DNA of 64,000 nt. It comes from Takakia lepidozioides. Its lineage: Eukaryota > Streptophyta > Takakiopsida > Takakiales > Takakiaceae. Where the stretch lies: positions 70,370,001-70,434,000 of the forward strand of contig CM060733.1 in NCBI GenBank assembly GCA_030704615.1, given 5' to 3'. A model generated the notes under the pieces. The model was not told the origin of the DNA. It made no database searches and was given only the letters and a program-made list of their open reading frames with translations. Within the stretch, counting starts at the first letter, position 1. Every line of letters starts with the position of its first letter. Positions 53,936 through 63,970 of this stretch are shown here, one piece after another. The position numbers and the translations under genes were made by a program.

Positions 53936-54715
53936 TTATGAAGCCAAATTATTTCCCAAAAAGTGCAGTAGAGTTTCCAGTATGATATTGCACATGTACA
54001 CAACTCGCATCATGGCCCACTCTCCTCCAACCTGACTGTCAAAGTCGTTGGACCGTAAAATGTTACCATCTTTGGAGAACTCCCGGAAAAAACAGTATCT
54101 CCATGTGAGACCTCTCCACTTCCTTATGTATGCCTCCAATGACATTTGGGGAGGGGAAACAATCGAAATGTTCAAGTCCTTCAAAGTCTGATCCAGCACA
54201 ATGACGGCGCGCTTTTCGAGCTGCAAATTGTACAATTTCTTCTCTCTGTTTTCATCCTCCAAGTTCTGCCCTTGGGTTTCTTCTTCACTCATGTAACTCA
54301 ACTGCAATGGTGTTGGAGAGTCTGAACTCTCCGTTGGCTCTGCCACATCCTCTCCTCCTTCTTCACCTTCCGTTTCAGAAACTGGAGTTCCTGCTTTTGG
54401 TGTTCCATGCCAACTCTTATCAAAGATTTCTATCAAATCTTTTATCCAGGGATGTACCTCAGATCTTTCACCTCGTGGTTGATCTTCTTCCCGTACCAAT
54501 TCCCTTAATCTTTCTTGCAAAGAAAAAGAAGGAGTGGCATCCAACTCTAGTTCTTCCGGTATGGGTGATGTACTCTCTGATCTTAATGGTGTGAGAGGTC
54601 CAGATGATTCCCCTATGTCTATTCCTCTCTCCCAAAGATATGGATAATTAGCTTTCAGATAACTTTCTCTTTTTGCTGAATATCTCTGGAGTCTAGCTTC
54701 TCTTTCATCACTCAT
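53936..54715 (-). pseudogene. Element B gag, rearranged copy
   Basis: The first 160 residues match the gag of the plus-strand copy at 62505 (MSDEREAR-QRYSAKRESYL, IDIGESSGPLTPLRS and HPWIKDLIEIFDKSWHGTPK). After REKKL at about 54237 the sequence is different: YNLQLEKRAVIVLDQTLKD and WRGLTWRYCFFREFSKDGN, ending at 53936. The second part does not resemble gag and is not recognised. A rearrangement or captured exon is likely. Confidence 0.6.
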
Positions 54716-54735
54716 GTCCCATGTCTTTCATTTCT

Positions 54736-55431
54736 TTAATGTGGCAATAACCAAAACTCTCTTCTGTAGTATCTCTCGTATATGCCTGGGTTTCTTTCAA
54801 GCTTCAATGCACCCTTGGCTATACTAGAAGTCTCCGTTACCATATAACCATATGGCAAACAAGTCTGGCAAGTTGTTCTTGGTGTGAGTTTGATCCACAG
54901 AATATCCTTTGGAATCCAATTCTTTACCAGAACAAGCTCCTTATGCATATGAGTATAAACATTCACCTTCCTTTCCTCCCAGCCTTCAAACTCTACTCGC
55001 TTAATGGATAGCAATGCTATCACATAAACCAGTGTTGGTAACCAACGTGCTCTTCCTCTACAGGCCACCTGATAAATCTTTATCACCCCTTTCTCCAAAC
55101 CCCACTCAGGGTCAGCATCATGCACTCTCTTAAGAATGTTTTCTTTACAACCGTCTGGCAATTCCAAGAACCTCTGAAAGAATTGTTTGGACAATCTTTC
55201 TTTCTCAGTTTCACAGGGAATTTGATTCACATCAAATTCTTTAATTCTCCATCCACCATGATCCCACCAGATGCCTGTCACATCTGGTTGTTCATGACCC
55301 AGTTCCCCAGTATGGTCGCCAAATGTCAAGCGGCTTTTACTCACCCATCCCTTCACTATCCGAGGTGGAAACTCCAAGATAGAAGAGTTGGATATCTCTA
55401 AGCACTCAGCCCGCTCAGAACAATCAGTCAT
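54736..55431 (-). CDS. Element B ORF0, conserved protein of unknown function, copy 1
   Basis: 231 codons, open from ATG to TAA. It is about 95% identical by eye to 61788-62483. Visible landmarks are ILEFPPRIVKGWVSKSR, GIWWDHGGWRIKEFDVNQIP, ELPDGCKENILKRVHDADPE, LPTLVYVIALLSIKRVEFEG and a C-terminal GIYERYYRREFW. The family is not recognised. It sits just before gag, 20 bases from its ATG. Both copies are intact although gag is damaged in both, which suggests selection on ORF0 or recent spread. The hydrophobic stretch is too short for a sure membrane helix. Confidence 0.6.
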   Translation of the reverse strand: MTDCSERAECLEISNSSILEFPPRIVKGWVSKSRLTFGDHTGELGHEQPDVTGIWWDHGGWRIKEFDVNQIPCETEKERLSKQFFQRFLELPDGCKENILKRVHDADPEWGLEKGVIKIYQVACRGRARWLPTLVYVIALLSIKRVEFEGWEERKVNVYTHMHKELVLVKNWIPKDILWIKLTPRTTCQTCLPYGYMVTETSSIAKGALKLERNPGIYERYYRREFWLLPH

Positions 55432-55949
55432 GACCTGCAGCTAGTGAATCATGGTTGTGCTTCCTATTTGTATTCCTTCTTGCCTTCATGTTATCAATTT
55501 ACCTTACCGTGTATACTGAAGCATCAGATTGCATCAGTATCTATTAAGTTCCAGTTAATCATGCATTCATTCCACAGCTTCACTCATGTCACTCTACACA
55601 GTGTGTTTGTATCGAATAAATATCAGATTATGATTTATCAGGTATCAGGCCAATGCCATGGTGACTCTAATCTGCCCTACCGTATCACTACAGCTCTGCA
55701 GGTAATCAACATCTACTGTTCATCTTTCCTCCTTCTTGCTCCCCGCCTGATCTCCTCTCATGCATGACCCAGAAGCGCTCCCCGTGAAGTGTCATTCTTT
55801 CCGTTGTCGCTCTCCTTATTTGCCCGCAAGCTGTTCTAACCACCTAACTAATTAACCGTCATCCCTGAAGTAACACGTTCCTTCTGCAGATGTCGTTCCC
55901 TCACAGTCGTTCCCTGTCAATGATAACTGTTCCCCATGTACTGTGACAG

Positions 55950-56215
55950 GTTGTGTCAAGCTGTGCCGAGCTGTGACTGGCTGTGTAAGGCTGCGTCGGC
56001 TGTGTCAGGCTGTGTTGGGCTGTGTCGGGCTGTGTTGGCTGTGACGGGCTGTGCGAAACTGTGGCGGCTGTGACTGGTTGTGACGGGATGTGCGAAGCTG
56101 TGGCAGGCTGTGTCGGGCTGTGACTGGCTGTGTTGGGCTGTGTCGGGCTGTGACGGGCTGTGTAAAGCTGTGTCGGGCTGTGTAACCCCCCTAAAGCCTG
56201 CTGCTGCCACCCCTA
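55950..56215 (-). repeat. Simple-sequence repeat (ACACAGCC/CGTCACAGC) in element B, copy 1
   Basis: The plus strand reads as variations on GGCTGTGTCGGGCTGTGA for about 260 bp. The matching array in the inverted copy is at 60915-61250. The units vary between GACACAGCC, CGTCACAGCC, CAACACAGCC and CAGTCACAGC. Confidence 0.85.
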
Positions 56216-56303
56216 AGGCTCCTGTTGGTCTCAGTCTGCACAAAAATTAAGGGTATCCCACAGAACCCGTAAAAGCGTCCAAGTCCCAAGCAGCCCTCTA
56301 ACA

Positions 56304-56922
56304 TGCCCAAGGCACTCAAGGAGGCGGAGGCGCTCACTAGGTGGAGTCCCGCACACCGGGTTGCGGTGGGGGTGGGTCCACGAGGGGTGATGGTAGCTTA
56401 GTGGGTCTTAGTAGGGGTGGCATAGGACTCACCATGGGGCGGAGACCTTGTGGTGGGAGTCGTGGGGAGTCTTGGGACTCATCACGGTCCAATGGGGCCA
56501 TGGTGGGTGGGCCAAGACTCACCGCGACTCATCACCGAGAATCAAGGGTCTTCGTGGTGGTTCGCCATAAAATGACTGGGTTGTTTGTGAAACCCCCGCA
56601 GACAATCACAGAAGTATATATAGGGAGTAGTAACCCCGAGAACGGTGCAAGCCCGTTGGTGACCAAAAACTAGTGAGTAAGTGTGCGAGCCGGAAAGCGC
56701 CCAAGGTGTGGGGAGCTGTTCCGGACTGCCAACAACCAAAAGGAATTTCCACTAGGCCCAAAGTGAGCGAGGGTCTTGTGGAGGAGCAAAGGGGGACCAT
56801 TATGTCCCGGTGAGCAGCCGAAGCTCCGAGTTGGCCCGGCGGCCAGTTTGGGAATTAGGCGCGCGCATCAAAGCGAGTAACTATGACTTGAAGGGGAGCT
56901 TACCAAAGTGAGGTGTGCGACA
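56304..56922 (+). repeat. Chromovirus 5' LTR, truncated
   Basis: Similar to the reverse complement of 24659-25382, but about 100 bp at its outer end is missing where element B begins. It keeps the TATATATAGGGAG box (about 56616-56628) and the GTGTGCGACA end at 56922. Confidence 0.85.
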
Positions 56923-56924
56923 CT

Positions 56925-56936
56925 TGGTATCAGAGC
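56925..56936 (+). promoter_or_regulatory. Primer-binding site, initiator tRNA-Met type
   Basis: TGGTATCAGAGC, two bases inside the LTR end at 56922, as in the young copy. Confidence 0.9.
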
Positions 56937-56977
56937 TTAGAGTTCAGTACGCGATCGTCCTTGAGATCGGCCTCATC

Positions 56978-57270
56978 ATGGGGTCGGGCAAGACAAAGCG
57001 AAAGCGGAACGGCCCGAAAGATGATGATCCTGGTGAGCCCGATGGGGGCGACGTGTCACCGAAGCGACAATTGGAAGAGGTGATTCATGCTTCCGAGGCC
57101 GCTCAAGAACGGGAGGAATTTTGGGAGTCGAAGCCTGAGGACTTCCCAGAGGCTCCACAGACCAACAAATGCCTCCCATGCCAGCAGCCTTTTAGGAAGG
57201 GTTGTTGGCGCAATTTGGCGGGACGTTGAAAGACGTGTTGAGGGCGGCTAATGCCACTTCCACTAAGGCG
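56978..57270 (+). pseudogene. Chromovirus gag remnant
   Basis: Begins [20 protein letters not shown] like the young copy, changes frame near 57170 and ends at 57270, where sequence from the reverse transcriptase starts. About 2.4 kb of the young copy's gag and pol is missing at this junction. Confidence 0.8.
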
Positions 57271-59514
57271 TGTACATCGACAACATCTTGGTGTACTCGA
57301 AAATAAAGGAAGAGCACCTGGAGCATCTCAAAAGGGTATTCCAGAAATTGCGGGAAGAGAAGCTGTATGCCAAAGCTTCAAAGTGCAAATTCCAAAAGTG
57401 AAGTTCCTAGGGCATGTGATTACACAGGATGGGATCAAAATGGATGACAGAAAGGTGAGGGCAATCTTGGGTCCCGGGAGTGCGATCCTTCCAGCTAGGA
57501 CTCGCCTCCTATTACCGAAAGTATGTGAGAAATTTCGCCAAGATCGTGGGGCCACTGTCAGACCTTCTGTAAGTCCAAGGTATGGGTATGGAACAACTTT
57601 TGTGGCCAAGCTTTTGCCGAGTTGAAGGAGCGGATGGCGAAAGCTCCAGTCCTAAAAATCCCGGAGTTCGACCGTCCATTTGAGATTCATACAGATGCGT
57701 CGGACTTTGCAATTGGGGGTGTGCTCATGCAGGATGGACATCTAGTGGCTTACGAAAGTAAGAAACTGAATGAAGTGGAGCGACGGTGGCTTACGCACGA
57801 GAAATAAATGAAGGCGGTGGTACAGTGCCTTGAGCTTTGGCGCCACTATGTTGGTTCCAACCTGGTCAAGGTGTTCATGGACAATGTCACGGTGAAGTAT
57901 TTTGCCACATAGCCTAAGTTGTCCCCAAAACAACTTAGGTGGCAAGACACTTTGGCAGTGTTTGACGTGGATATCCAGTACAAACCGGGACGAGACAACG
58001 TGTTGACTGATGCTTTAAGTAGAAAGCAACAGCTCATGTTGGTGTGCAGGGGCGAGACGACGCTCCAAAAGAAGATCCGGAAGGCTTATCGAAAGGATGA
58101 GATGGCGAAGTCTGTGATGCGGGACTTGAGGTTGGGGGCTAAATTGCAGTTCCACTTGCACAATGGACTGCTCCGATACAAGCAAAAGCGTCTCTACGTG
58201 CCGAAGGGAGGGATCGGAGATAGTCTCTTGAGAGAATGCCATGATGGCCCGCTTGCGGGCCACGGCGGAGCCAAGTGCACCGCGGCACTCTTGAAGAAAG
58301 AGTATTTCTGGCCCAAACTGAGGGAGGAGGCCGAGGAGTATGTCAAGACATGCACCACATGCCAACAAAACCGGAGCGAGTACAAAAAGCAAGTGTGGCT
58401 GTTACGAGCTTTGCCGATTCCAGAGGGGTCTTGGGAAAGTATCTCAATGGATTTCATGACTGCTTTGCCGCTGTCAAAAGGATTCGATGCAATCACGGTG
58501 GTGGTGGATAGGTTCAGTAAAATGAGCCATTTCATTCCCACCAAGGAGATGGTAACGGTGCAGGAGACGGGACAACTTTACTTCACCCACGTCTTCAAGC
58601 ATCATGGACTCCCAAAGGATATTGTCTCGGACTGCGATCCAAAGTTTACAAGTAAATTTTGGAGAGCACTTTGGAAGAAAATGGGGACGAGGCTCAAGAT
58701 GAGCACGGCCTTCCGACCTACAACGGACGGCCAAACGGAAAGAGTGAATTCCGTGGTGAAGCAGATCTTGCGGAATTATGTGTTGGCAAACTAGTCAGAC
58801 TGGGTGGAGCACTTGGATGCGGCAGAATTCTGTTATAATAACACAAAATAATCCACAACGGGAGTTTCCCCTTTCGTATTGGTCTATGGAAAAGCACCTC
58901 TGGTGCCGACAAGTTGGGCCGCCCAGGACGTTGAGGAACCGGCAGCAACAGCGGTGCTGGAAGAACGCGAACGTTTGTTGGAGCTCGCAAAGTACAACAT
59001 TGCCAAAGCTAGGAAACAATATGAACATCAGGCGAATCGGAAACGGAGGGAAGTTAAGTTTGAGGTAGGCACGGAGGTCTGGTTGAACATCAAGAATTTT
59101 TGACTACCTCCGGAAGTGAGTCCAAAGTTCGTACCTCTATATGCGGGGCCCTTTCGCATCCGAAAGGTTATGAATGAGGATGTGTATGAATTGGAGCTGC
59201 CGGCAAACACCAAGGTGCATCCGGTATTCCACGTTTCCTTTTTTAAGCCTTACTTCAAAGATGAAGCGCGTCCGAATCGACATCATGTGTTGCGTCCGCC
59301 ACCTGTGCTGTTGGATCATGAAAATCAACCTGAGTACGAGGTGGAGGCAGTGCTTAAGTCCAAAAGGTTCAAGAATCGAGAAACGGAGTATCTCGTGAAA
59401 TGGAAGGGCTATCATCAAGTGGAGGCAACTTGGGTGCGTGCCTCAGAAATAGGAAACGCATCTGAGGCGGTTGCAGCTTTCAAAGGGCGACCTCAAAATC
59501 GGAAGAAGCGTTGA
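57271..59514 (+). pseudogene. Chromovirus pol remnant: RT end, RNase H, integrase, chromodomain
   Basis: Starts at the RT active-site box (YIDN in place of YIDD), continues with [15 protein letters not shown], breaks frame near 57470, then RNase H ([14 protein letters not shown]). The integrase follows with [30 protein letters not shown] (the usual SDRD reads SDCD) and [10 protein letters not shown], then the chromodomain EYEVEAVLKSKR and YLVKWKGY. Stops occur at 57805, 57911 (CAG to TAG), 58792 (CAG to TAG), 58849 and 59101 (CGA to TGA). It is dead. Confidence 0.88.
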
Positions 59515-60114
59515 TGGGGACATCAAACTTGGATCGTGGGGGAGGAAATGCATGCTTAGTCCGGCTTAGTTAGCTCAGGAATCCGATTGCAAAAACTTGT
59601 GTTGTACAAATTTTGTTTATAAATGAAATGGTTTCCAAATGTTGTGCTTCCTATTTTGTTTGGAATGGTGATGCATGGTATGGTTGACTAATGTGTAGAA
59701 TGCATGCTAGCTTACAAAAGTGGGAGAGGTAAATTGGATTAATCGTGTGTTTGCGCAGTGCCGAAATCGGGTGACTCATATCCAAGGGGCAAGGAAACTT
59801 GCGCCTTCTTTGGGAGTTCACGTGCTAGTGCACACCTGGCGCGTGCGCGTACTATAACTGCGCTACCGAGGGGGTTGTCTTGTAGTGCGGGCTAACGCGG
59901 AAGCTACGTGTTTCCATTCACGTACTATAATCGTGTAACCTCGGGACGAAGTCGTAGTGTGGCTTCGGCGTGTTCCCATACCTCAGGCGTGCATTCCAAG
60001 GCGGACCCAATTGTAGTGATTGGGGCGCACAGTTGATTCAAGGTTATTGTCGTGCGCATACATATCGCTACACAACTACATCGTTGTCCAGAATCACACA
60101 ACACATGTGCACAC

Positions 60115-60330
60115 CAAACACTAATCCAACCACTAGTCTGCCATTAGTGCAGCCACTAGTCCATCACTAGTCTGCCACTAGCCACCACTAGTGCAGCCAC
60201 TAGTCCAACCACTAGTCTGCCACTAGCCACCACTAGTGCAGCCACTAGTCCACCACTAGGCTGCCACTAGCCACTACTAGTGCAGCCACTAGTCCATCAC
60301 TAGGCTGCCACTAGTCCATCACAATCGCCC
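60115..60330 (+). repeat. Tandem repeat built on CCACTAGT
   Basis: Units of the type CTGCCACTAGCCACCACTAG and TGCAGCCACTAGTCCA-C alternate for about 215 bp. CACTAG occurs about 15 times. There is no coding meaning. Confidence 0.85.
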
Positions 60331-60583
60331 CCCTAGCTGTCGCTTAGGTCCCTCTAAGTCCAGGTAGCCACAAGATTTGATAGTGGCCATAGCCTCACAA
60401 AGTCCTCCACCATTGTCCCTACTACACTCAAACTCAATAGATCAAGAGGCCGGGTACAAGAGTTGCCCCATCGTTAGTCGTCGTCTTGCAACCTGTGAAC
60501 TTGAGCCTGAGATCTCGGGTATTAACTCCTATGAGCTTGGCCTCCCATGTCTTGTTAGCTGCCACTAGTCATATCCACTGCCA

Positions 60584-60778
60584 CTATCCCAAGCAGTGTG
60601 GACATAACCAATCTCCATCAGGAACCCTCTCAAGAGGTGCTATCAAGCATCCCATGTGCCAACCTCTTGAGCATCGATCACTCACTAGCATAGTGGCGGC
60701 ACCACGAGCATGCCCACATAGCATGCAACGCAATCCTGCAGGTACCACTGCAAGGTTGGGATCTATCCTCTCATCCAC
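60584..60778 (-). pseudogene. PHD-finger fragment
   Basis: A 64-codon minus-strand frame with a PHD-like pattern: CMLCGHARGA, then MLVSDRCSRGWHMGC, then VPDGDWLCPHC. PHD fingers read histone H3 tails. The third zinc ligand, usually Cys in LLCD, is Ser here (LVSD), so zinc binding may be impaired. The frame is cut 22 bp from the start of element B at 60800. PHD fingers occur in some green-algal retroelement polyproteins, so this is more likely a TE scrap than a host gene. Confidence 0.65.
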
Positions 60779-60914
60779 ATGTGGAAGGTGACATGGCGCT
60801 GTTAGAGGACTGCCAGGGACTTAGATATTTTTACGGGATCTGAGGAGTACCTTTAATTTTTGCACAGACTGAGACCAACAGGAGCCTTAGGGGTGATAAC
60901 AGCGCACTGTAGAG

Positions 60915-61250
60915 AGGGGTTACACAGCCCGTCACAGCCGACACAGCCATCACAGCCCGTCACAGCCGACATAGCCAACACAGCCCGTCACAGTCATCAC
61001 AGCCGACACAGCCAACACAGCCCGTCACAGTCGTCACAGCCAGTCACAGCCCGTCACAGCCGACACAGCCAACACAGCCAACACAGTCGTCACAGCCGAC
61101 ACAGCCATCACAGCCCGTCACAGCCGACACAGCCAACACAGCCTGTCACAGTCGTCACAACCAGTCACAGCCCAACACAGCCAACCACAGTCGCACAGCC
61201 AGTCACAGCCCGTCACAGTTTCACACAGCCAGTCACAGCTTGACACAGCT
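60915..61250 (+). repeat. Simple-sequence repeat (CACAGCC-type) in element B, copy 2
   Basis: About 340 bp of mixed CGTCACAGCC, GACACAGCC, AACACAGCC and CAGTCACAGC units, inside the likely LTR. The translated frame across it is low-complexity and not a gene. Confidence 0.85.
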
Positions 61251-61787
61251 GTCACGACCATAGGGAACGGATAGCACGACAGGGAACGACTGTGGGGAAC
61301 AACACCTGCAAATGGAACATGTTAGTTCACGGACGACGGTTAGTGAGGAAACGGTTAGAGCCACGGGTAGGAAGATAAAGGGAGAAGCAAGGACTGAGAA
61401 AAGGATCAATCTTGGAAGCACTGGAGGGGAAGGATTCTTGGTGATGGATGAGAGGGGATCGGGCGGAGAGCAAGAACGAAAGCAAGCATGGAGAGCACGG
61501 TGAAGGAGGAGAGATGATTAGTAAATGCTTGTTATATGCAAAGCTGTAGTGATATTGTAGAGGAGATTAGAGACACAATGGCTTCGGCCTGATACCTGAT
61601 AAATCATAATCTGATACTTATACGATACAATCACACTGTGTAGAGAGATCTGAGTGAAGCTGTGGAATGAATGGATGAGTTGATAAGCAAACTGATACTC
61701 AATTATCAATAGTAAGGTAGCTAGCTAACATGAATGCGGAAAGGAAAACAAATAGGAAACACCCCCATGATACACTAGCTGTAGGTC

Positions 61788-62483
61788 ATGACTGATTGTT
61801 CTGAGCGGGCTGAGTACTTAGAGATGTCCAACTCTTCTATCTTGGAGTTTCCGCCTCGGATAGCGAAGGGATGGATGAGTAAAAGCCGCGCGACATTTGG
61901 CGACCATACTGGGGATCTGGGTCATGAACAACCAGATATGACAGGCATCTGGTGGGATCATGGTGGATGGAGAATTAAAGAATTTGATGTGAATCAAATT
62001 CCTTGTGAAACTGAGAAGGAAAGATTGTCCAAACGATTCTTCCAGAGGTTTTTGGAATTACCGGACGGTTGTAAAGAAAACATTCTTAAGAGAGTGCATG
62101 ATGCTGACCCAGAGTGGGGTCTGGAGAAAGGAGTGATAAAGATTTATCAGGTGGCCTGTAGAGGAAGAGCACGTTGGTTACCAACATTGGTATATGTGAT
62201 AGCATTGCTATCCATTAAGCGAGTAGAGTTTGAAGGCTGGGAGGAAAGAAAAGTGAATGTTTATACTCATATGTATGAAGAGCTTGTACTGGTAAAGAAT
62301 TGGATTCCAAAGGATATTTTGTGGATCAAACTCACACCAAGAACAGCTTTTCAGACTTGTTTGCCATATGGTTATATGGTAACGGAGACTTCAAGTATAA
62401 CCAAGGGTGCATTGAAGCTTGAAAGAAACCCAGGCATATACGAGAGATATTACAGAAGAGAGTTTTGGTTATTGCCACATTAA
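61788..62483 (+). CDS. Element B ORF0, conserved protein of unknown function, copy 2
   Basis: 231 codons from ATG to TAA, same length as copy 1 at 54736-55431, with about a dozen scattered substitutions and no indel (for example YLEMSNSS against CLEISNSS, MYEELVL against MHKELVL). It ends 21 bases before the gag ATG. The family is not recognised. Position and conservation suggest an element-encoded protein upstream of gag, an unusual layout for Ty3 elements. Confidence 0.65.
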   Translation: MTDCSERAEYLEMSNSSILEFPPRIAKGWMSKSRATFGDHTGDLGHEQPDMTGIWWDHGGWRIKEFDVNQIPCETEKERLSKRFFQRFLELPDGCKENILKRVHDADPEWGLEKGVIKIYQVACRGRARWLPTLVYVIALLSIKRVEFEGWEERKVNVYTHMYEELVLVKNWIPKDILWIKLTPRTAFQTCLPYGYMVTETSSITKGALKLERNPGIYERYYRREFWLLPH

Positions 62484-62504
62484 AAGAAATGAAAGACATG
62501 GGAC

Positions 62505-63970
62505 ATGAGTGATGAAAGAGAAGCTAGACGCCAGAGATATTCAGCAAAAAGAGAAAGCTATCTGAAAGCTAATTATCCATATCTTTGGGAGAGAGGAATA
62601 GACATAGGGGAATCATCTGGACCTCTCACGCCATTAAGATCAAAGAGTACATCACCCATACCAGAAGAACTAGAGTTGAATGACACTCCTTCTGTTTCTT
62701 TGCGAGAAAGATTAAGGGAATTGGTACGAGAAGAAGATCAATCACGAGGTGAAAGATCTGAGGTACATCCCTGGATAAAAGATTTGATAGAAATCTTTGA
62801 TAAGAGTTGGCATGGAACACCAAAAGCAGGAACTCCAGTTTCTGAAGCGGAAGGTGAAGAAGGAGGAGAGGATGTGGCAGAGCCAACGGAGAGTTCAGAC
62901 TCTCCAACACCATTGCAGTTGAGTTACATGAGTGAAGAAGAAACCCAAGGGCAGAACTTGGAGGATGAAAACAGAGAGAAGAAATTGGAAGAAGAAGAAT
63001 ATGAAGAAGTAGACCCAACAGCTGAGGTTGAGACTACAACCAGGACATCCCAACCCGTTGGACCTGGATCAAGTGGAGCACTTGGATCGCAAGCCAACGA
63101 AGGTGTCGGCTCAGGGGGATCAGGCGGGCTGCCTGGATCTGGCTCTGGGGGGACAGGGAGTGTGAGAAGTAATGCAACTGAAGCTGGGAATACTGTGAAT
63201 ATCGTGGGGCCAGAAGCAGGGAGTGCTCAAGGGCCACCACTTGGTGGAAGATCCACCACAAAAACAACAGGTCCAGAAGGACCAGCACCAGCAAGGGTGC
63301 CAGCACCTGTTAGTGGGCAGAAGGTAGGGCCACAGATGGCGTTACAACCAACACGGGCAAAACCACCTTTTCCAATATATTCAGGAAAAGGGGATCCTGA
63401 TGTACACATTAGCCAATTTGAGCACATGTGTATAGTGAACAATGAGAATGGCGATGATGCCAAGATGAGACTGTTTCCGTGACTTATAAAGAAAGCAAGT
63501 GAATGGTATGCAAGATTCCCTGATAATCATTTCCTAACCTGGAATGGCTTGAATACAGCATTTCGAAATAGGTTCAGGACAAGTAAAACTAAGGATGAAG
63601 TGTATGGAAGTTTACAACAGCTGAAGCAGAAGAAGCATGAAACTGTTGAAGAGTATATGGAGAAGATGGAATTGATGATGAAAAAGCTGGCTGCAGTACC
63701 AGCACCTGGTTTACAGAAGACTTGGTTTGTGAGTGGACTAAGACCAGAGTTGCAAAAGAAAGTGGATATGTTACCCCATAATACAGTGGAGGAGGCATTT
63801 GAAACTGCAAATAGAATTGAGCAATTGGGAATGCTCAGGAGAGAGAAAAGGGATGATGAAGACTCTGAGGAGGAGTCAGATGAAGAAGAAGAGCAAGAAC
63901 TAAAAAGGAAGAGTAAGAGAAAGGAGAAGTTGAAGAGGGATAACTATGAAAAAAGATTGGAAGAAATCTT
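62505..63970 (+). pseudogene. Element B gag with one premature stop
   Basis: An acidic N-terminal half (EGEEGGEDVAEPTESSDSP) and a Gly/Ser spacer are followed by the gag domain: PPFPIYSGKGDPDVHISQF, then TGA at 63480-63482, then in the same frame KKASEWYARFPDNHFLTW, TAFRNRFRTSKTKDEVY and LQQLKQKKHETVEEYMEKM. An acidic/basic tail (DSEEESDEEEEQELKRKSKR) runs to the window end. The WY-RF and L-QLKQ-K-ETVEEY patterns are those of Ty3 gag. The TGA is consistent with CGA to TGA. Zinc knuckle and pol lie beyond the window. Confidence 0.75.

Larger units (their letters stand above)
53936..56303 (-). mobile_element. LTR element B, copy 1 (truncated)
   Basis: On the minus strand the element starts with TGTTAGAGGGCTGC at 56303, contains a simple repeat of CACAGCC-type units, then ORF0 (55431-54736) and gag (54715). 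It lies inverted to the copy starting at 60800. Its outer end abuts an LTR fragment of the chromovirus at 56304, so it inserted into that LTR. The rest of the element and its second LTR are missing. Confidence 0.65.
56304..60050 (+). mobile_element. Decayed second copy of the Ty3 chromovirus
   Basis: Contains the truncated 5' LTR, primer site, start of gag, then an internal deletion joining gag to the end of reverse transcriptase at 57270/57271. The rest of pol, through the chromodomain, and the 3' untranslated region follow. Similarity fades near 60050 and no 3' LTR is present. It is much more diverged than the element at 24659 and has many stops. Confidence 0.85.

Noticed and set aside
60860-61243. 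127-codon His/Ser/Gln/Pro-rich frame
   Set aside because: Translation of a simple-sequence repeat, not a protein gene.
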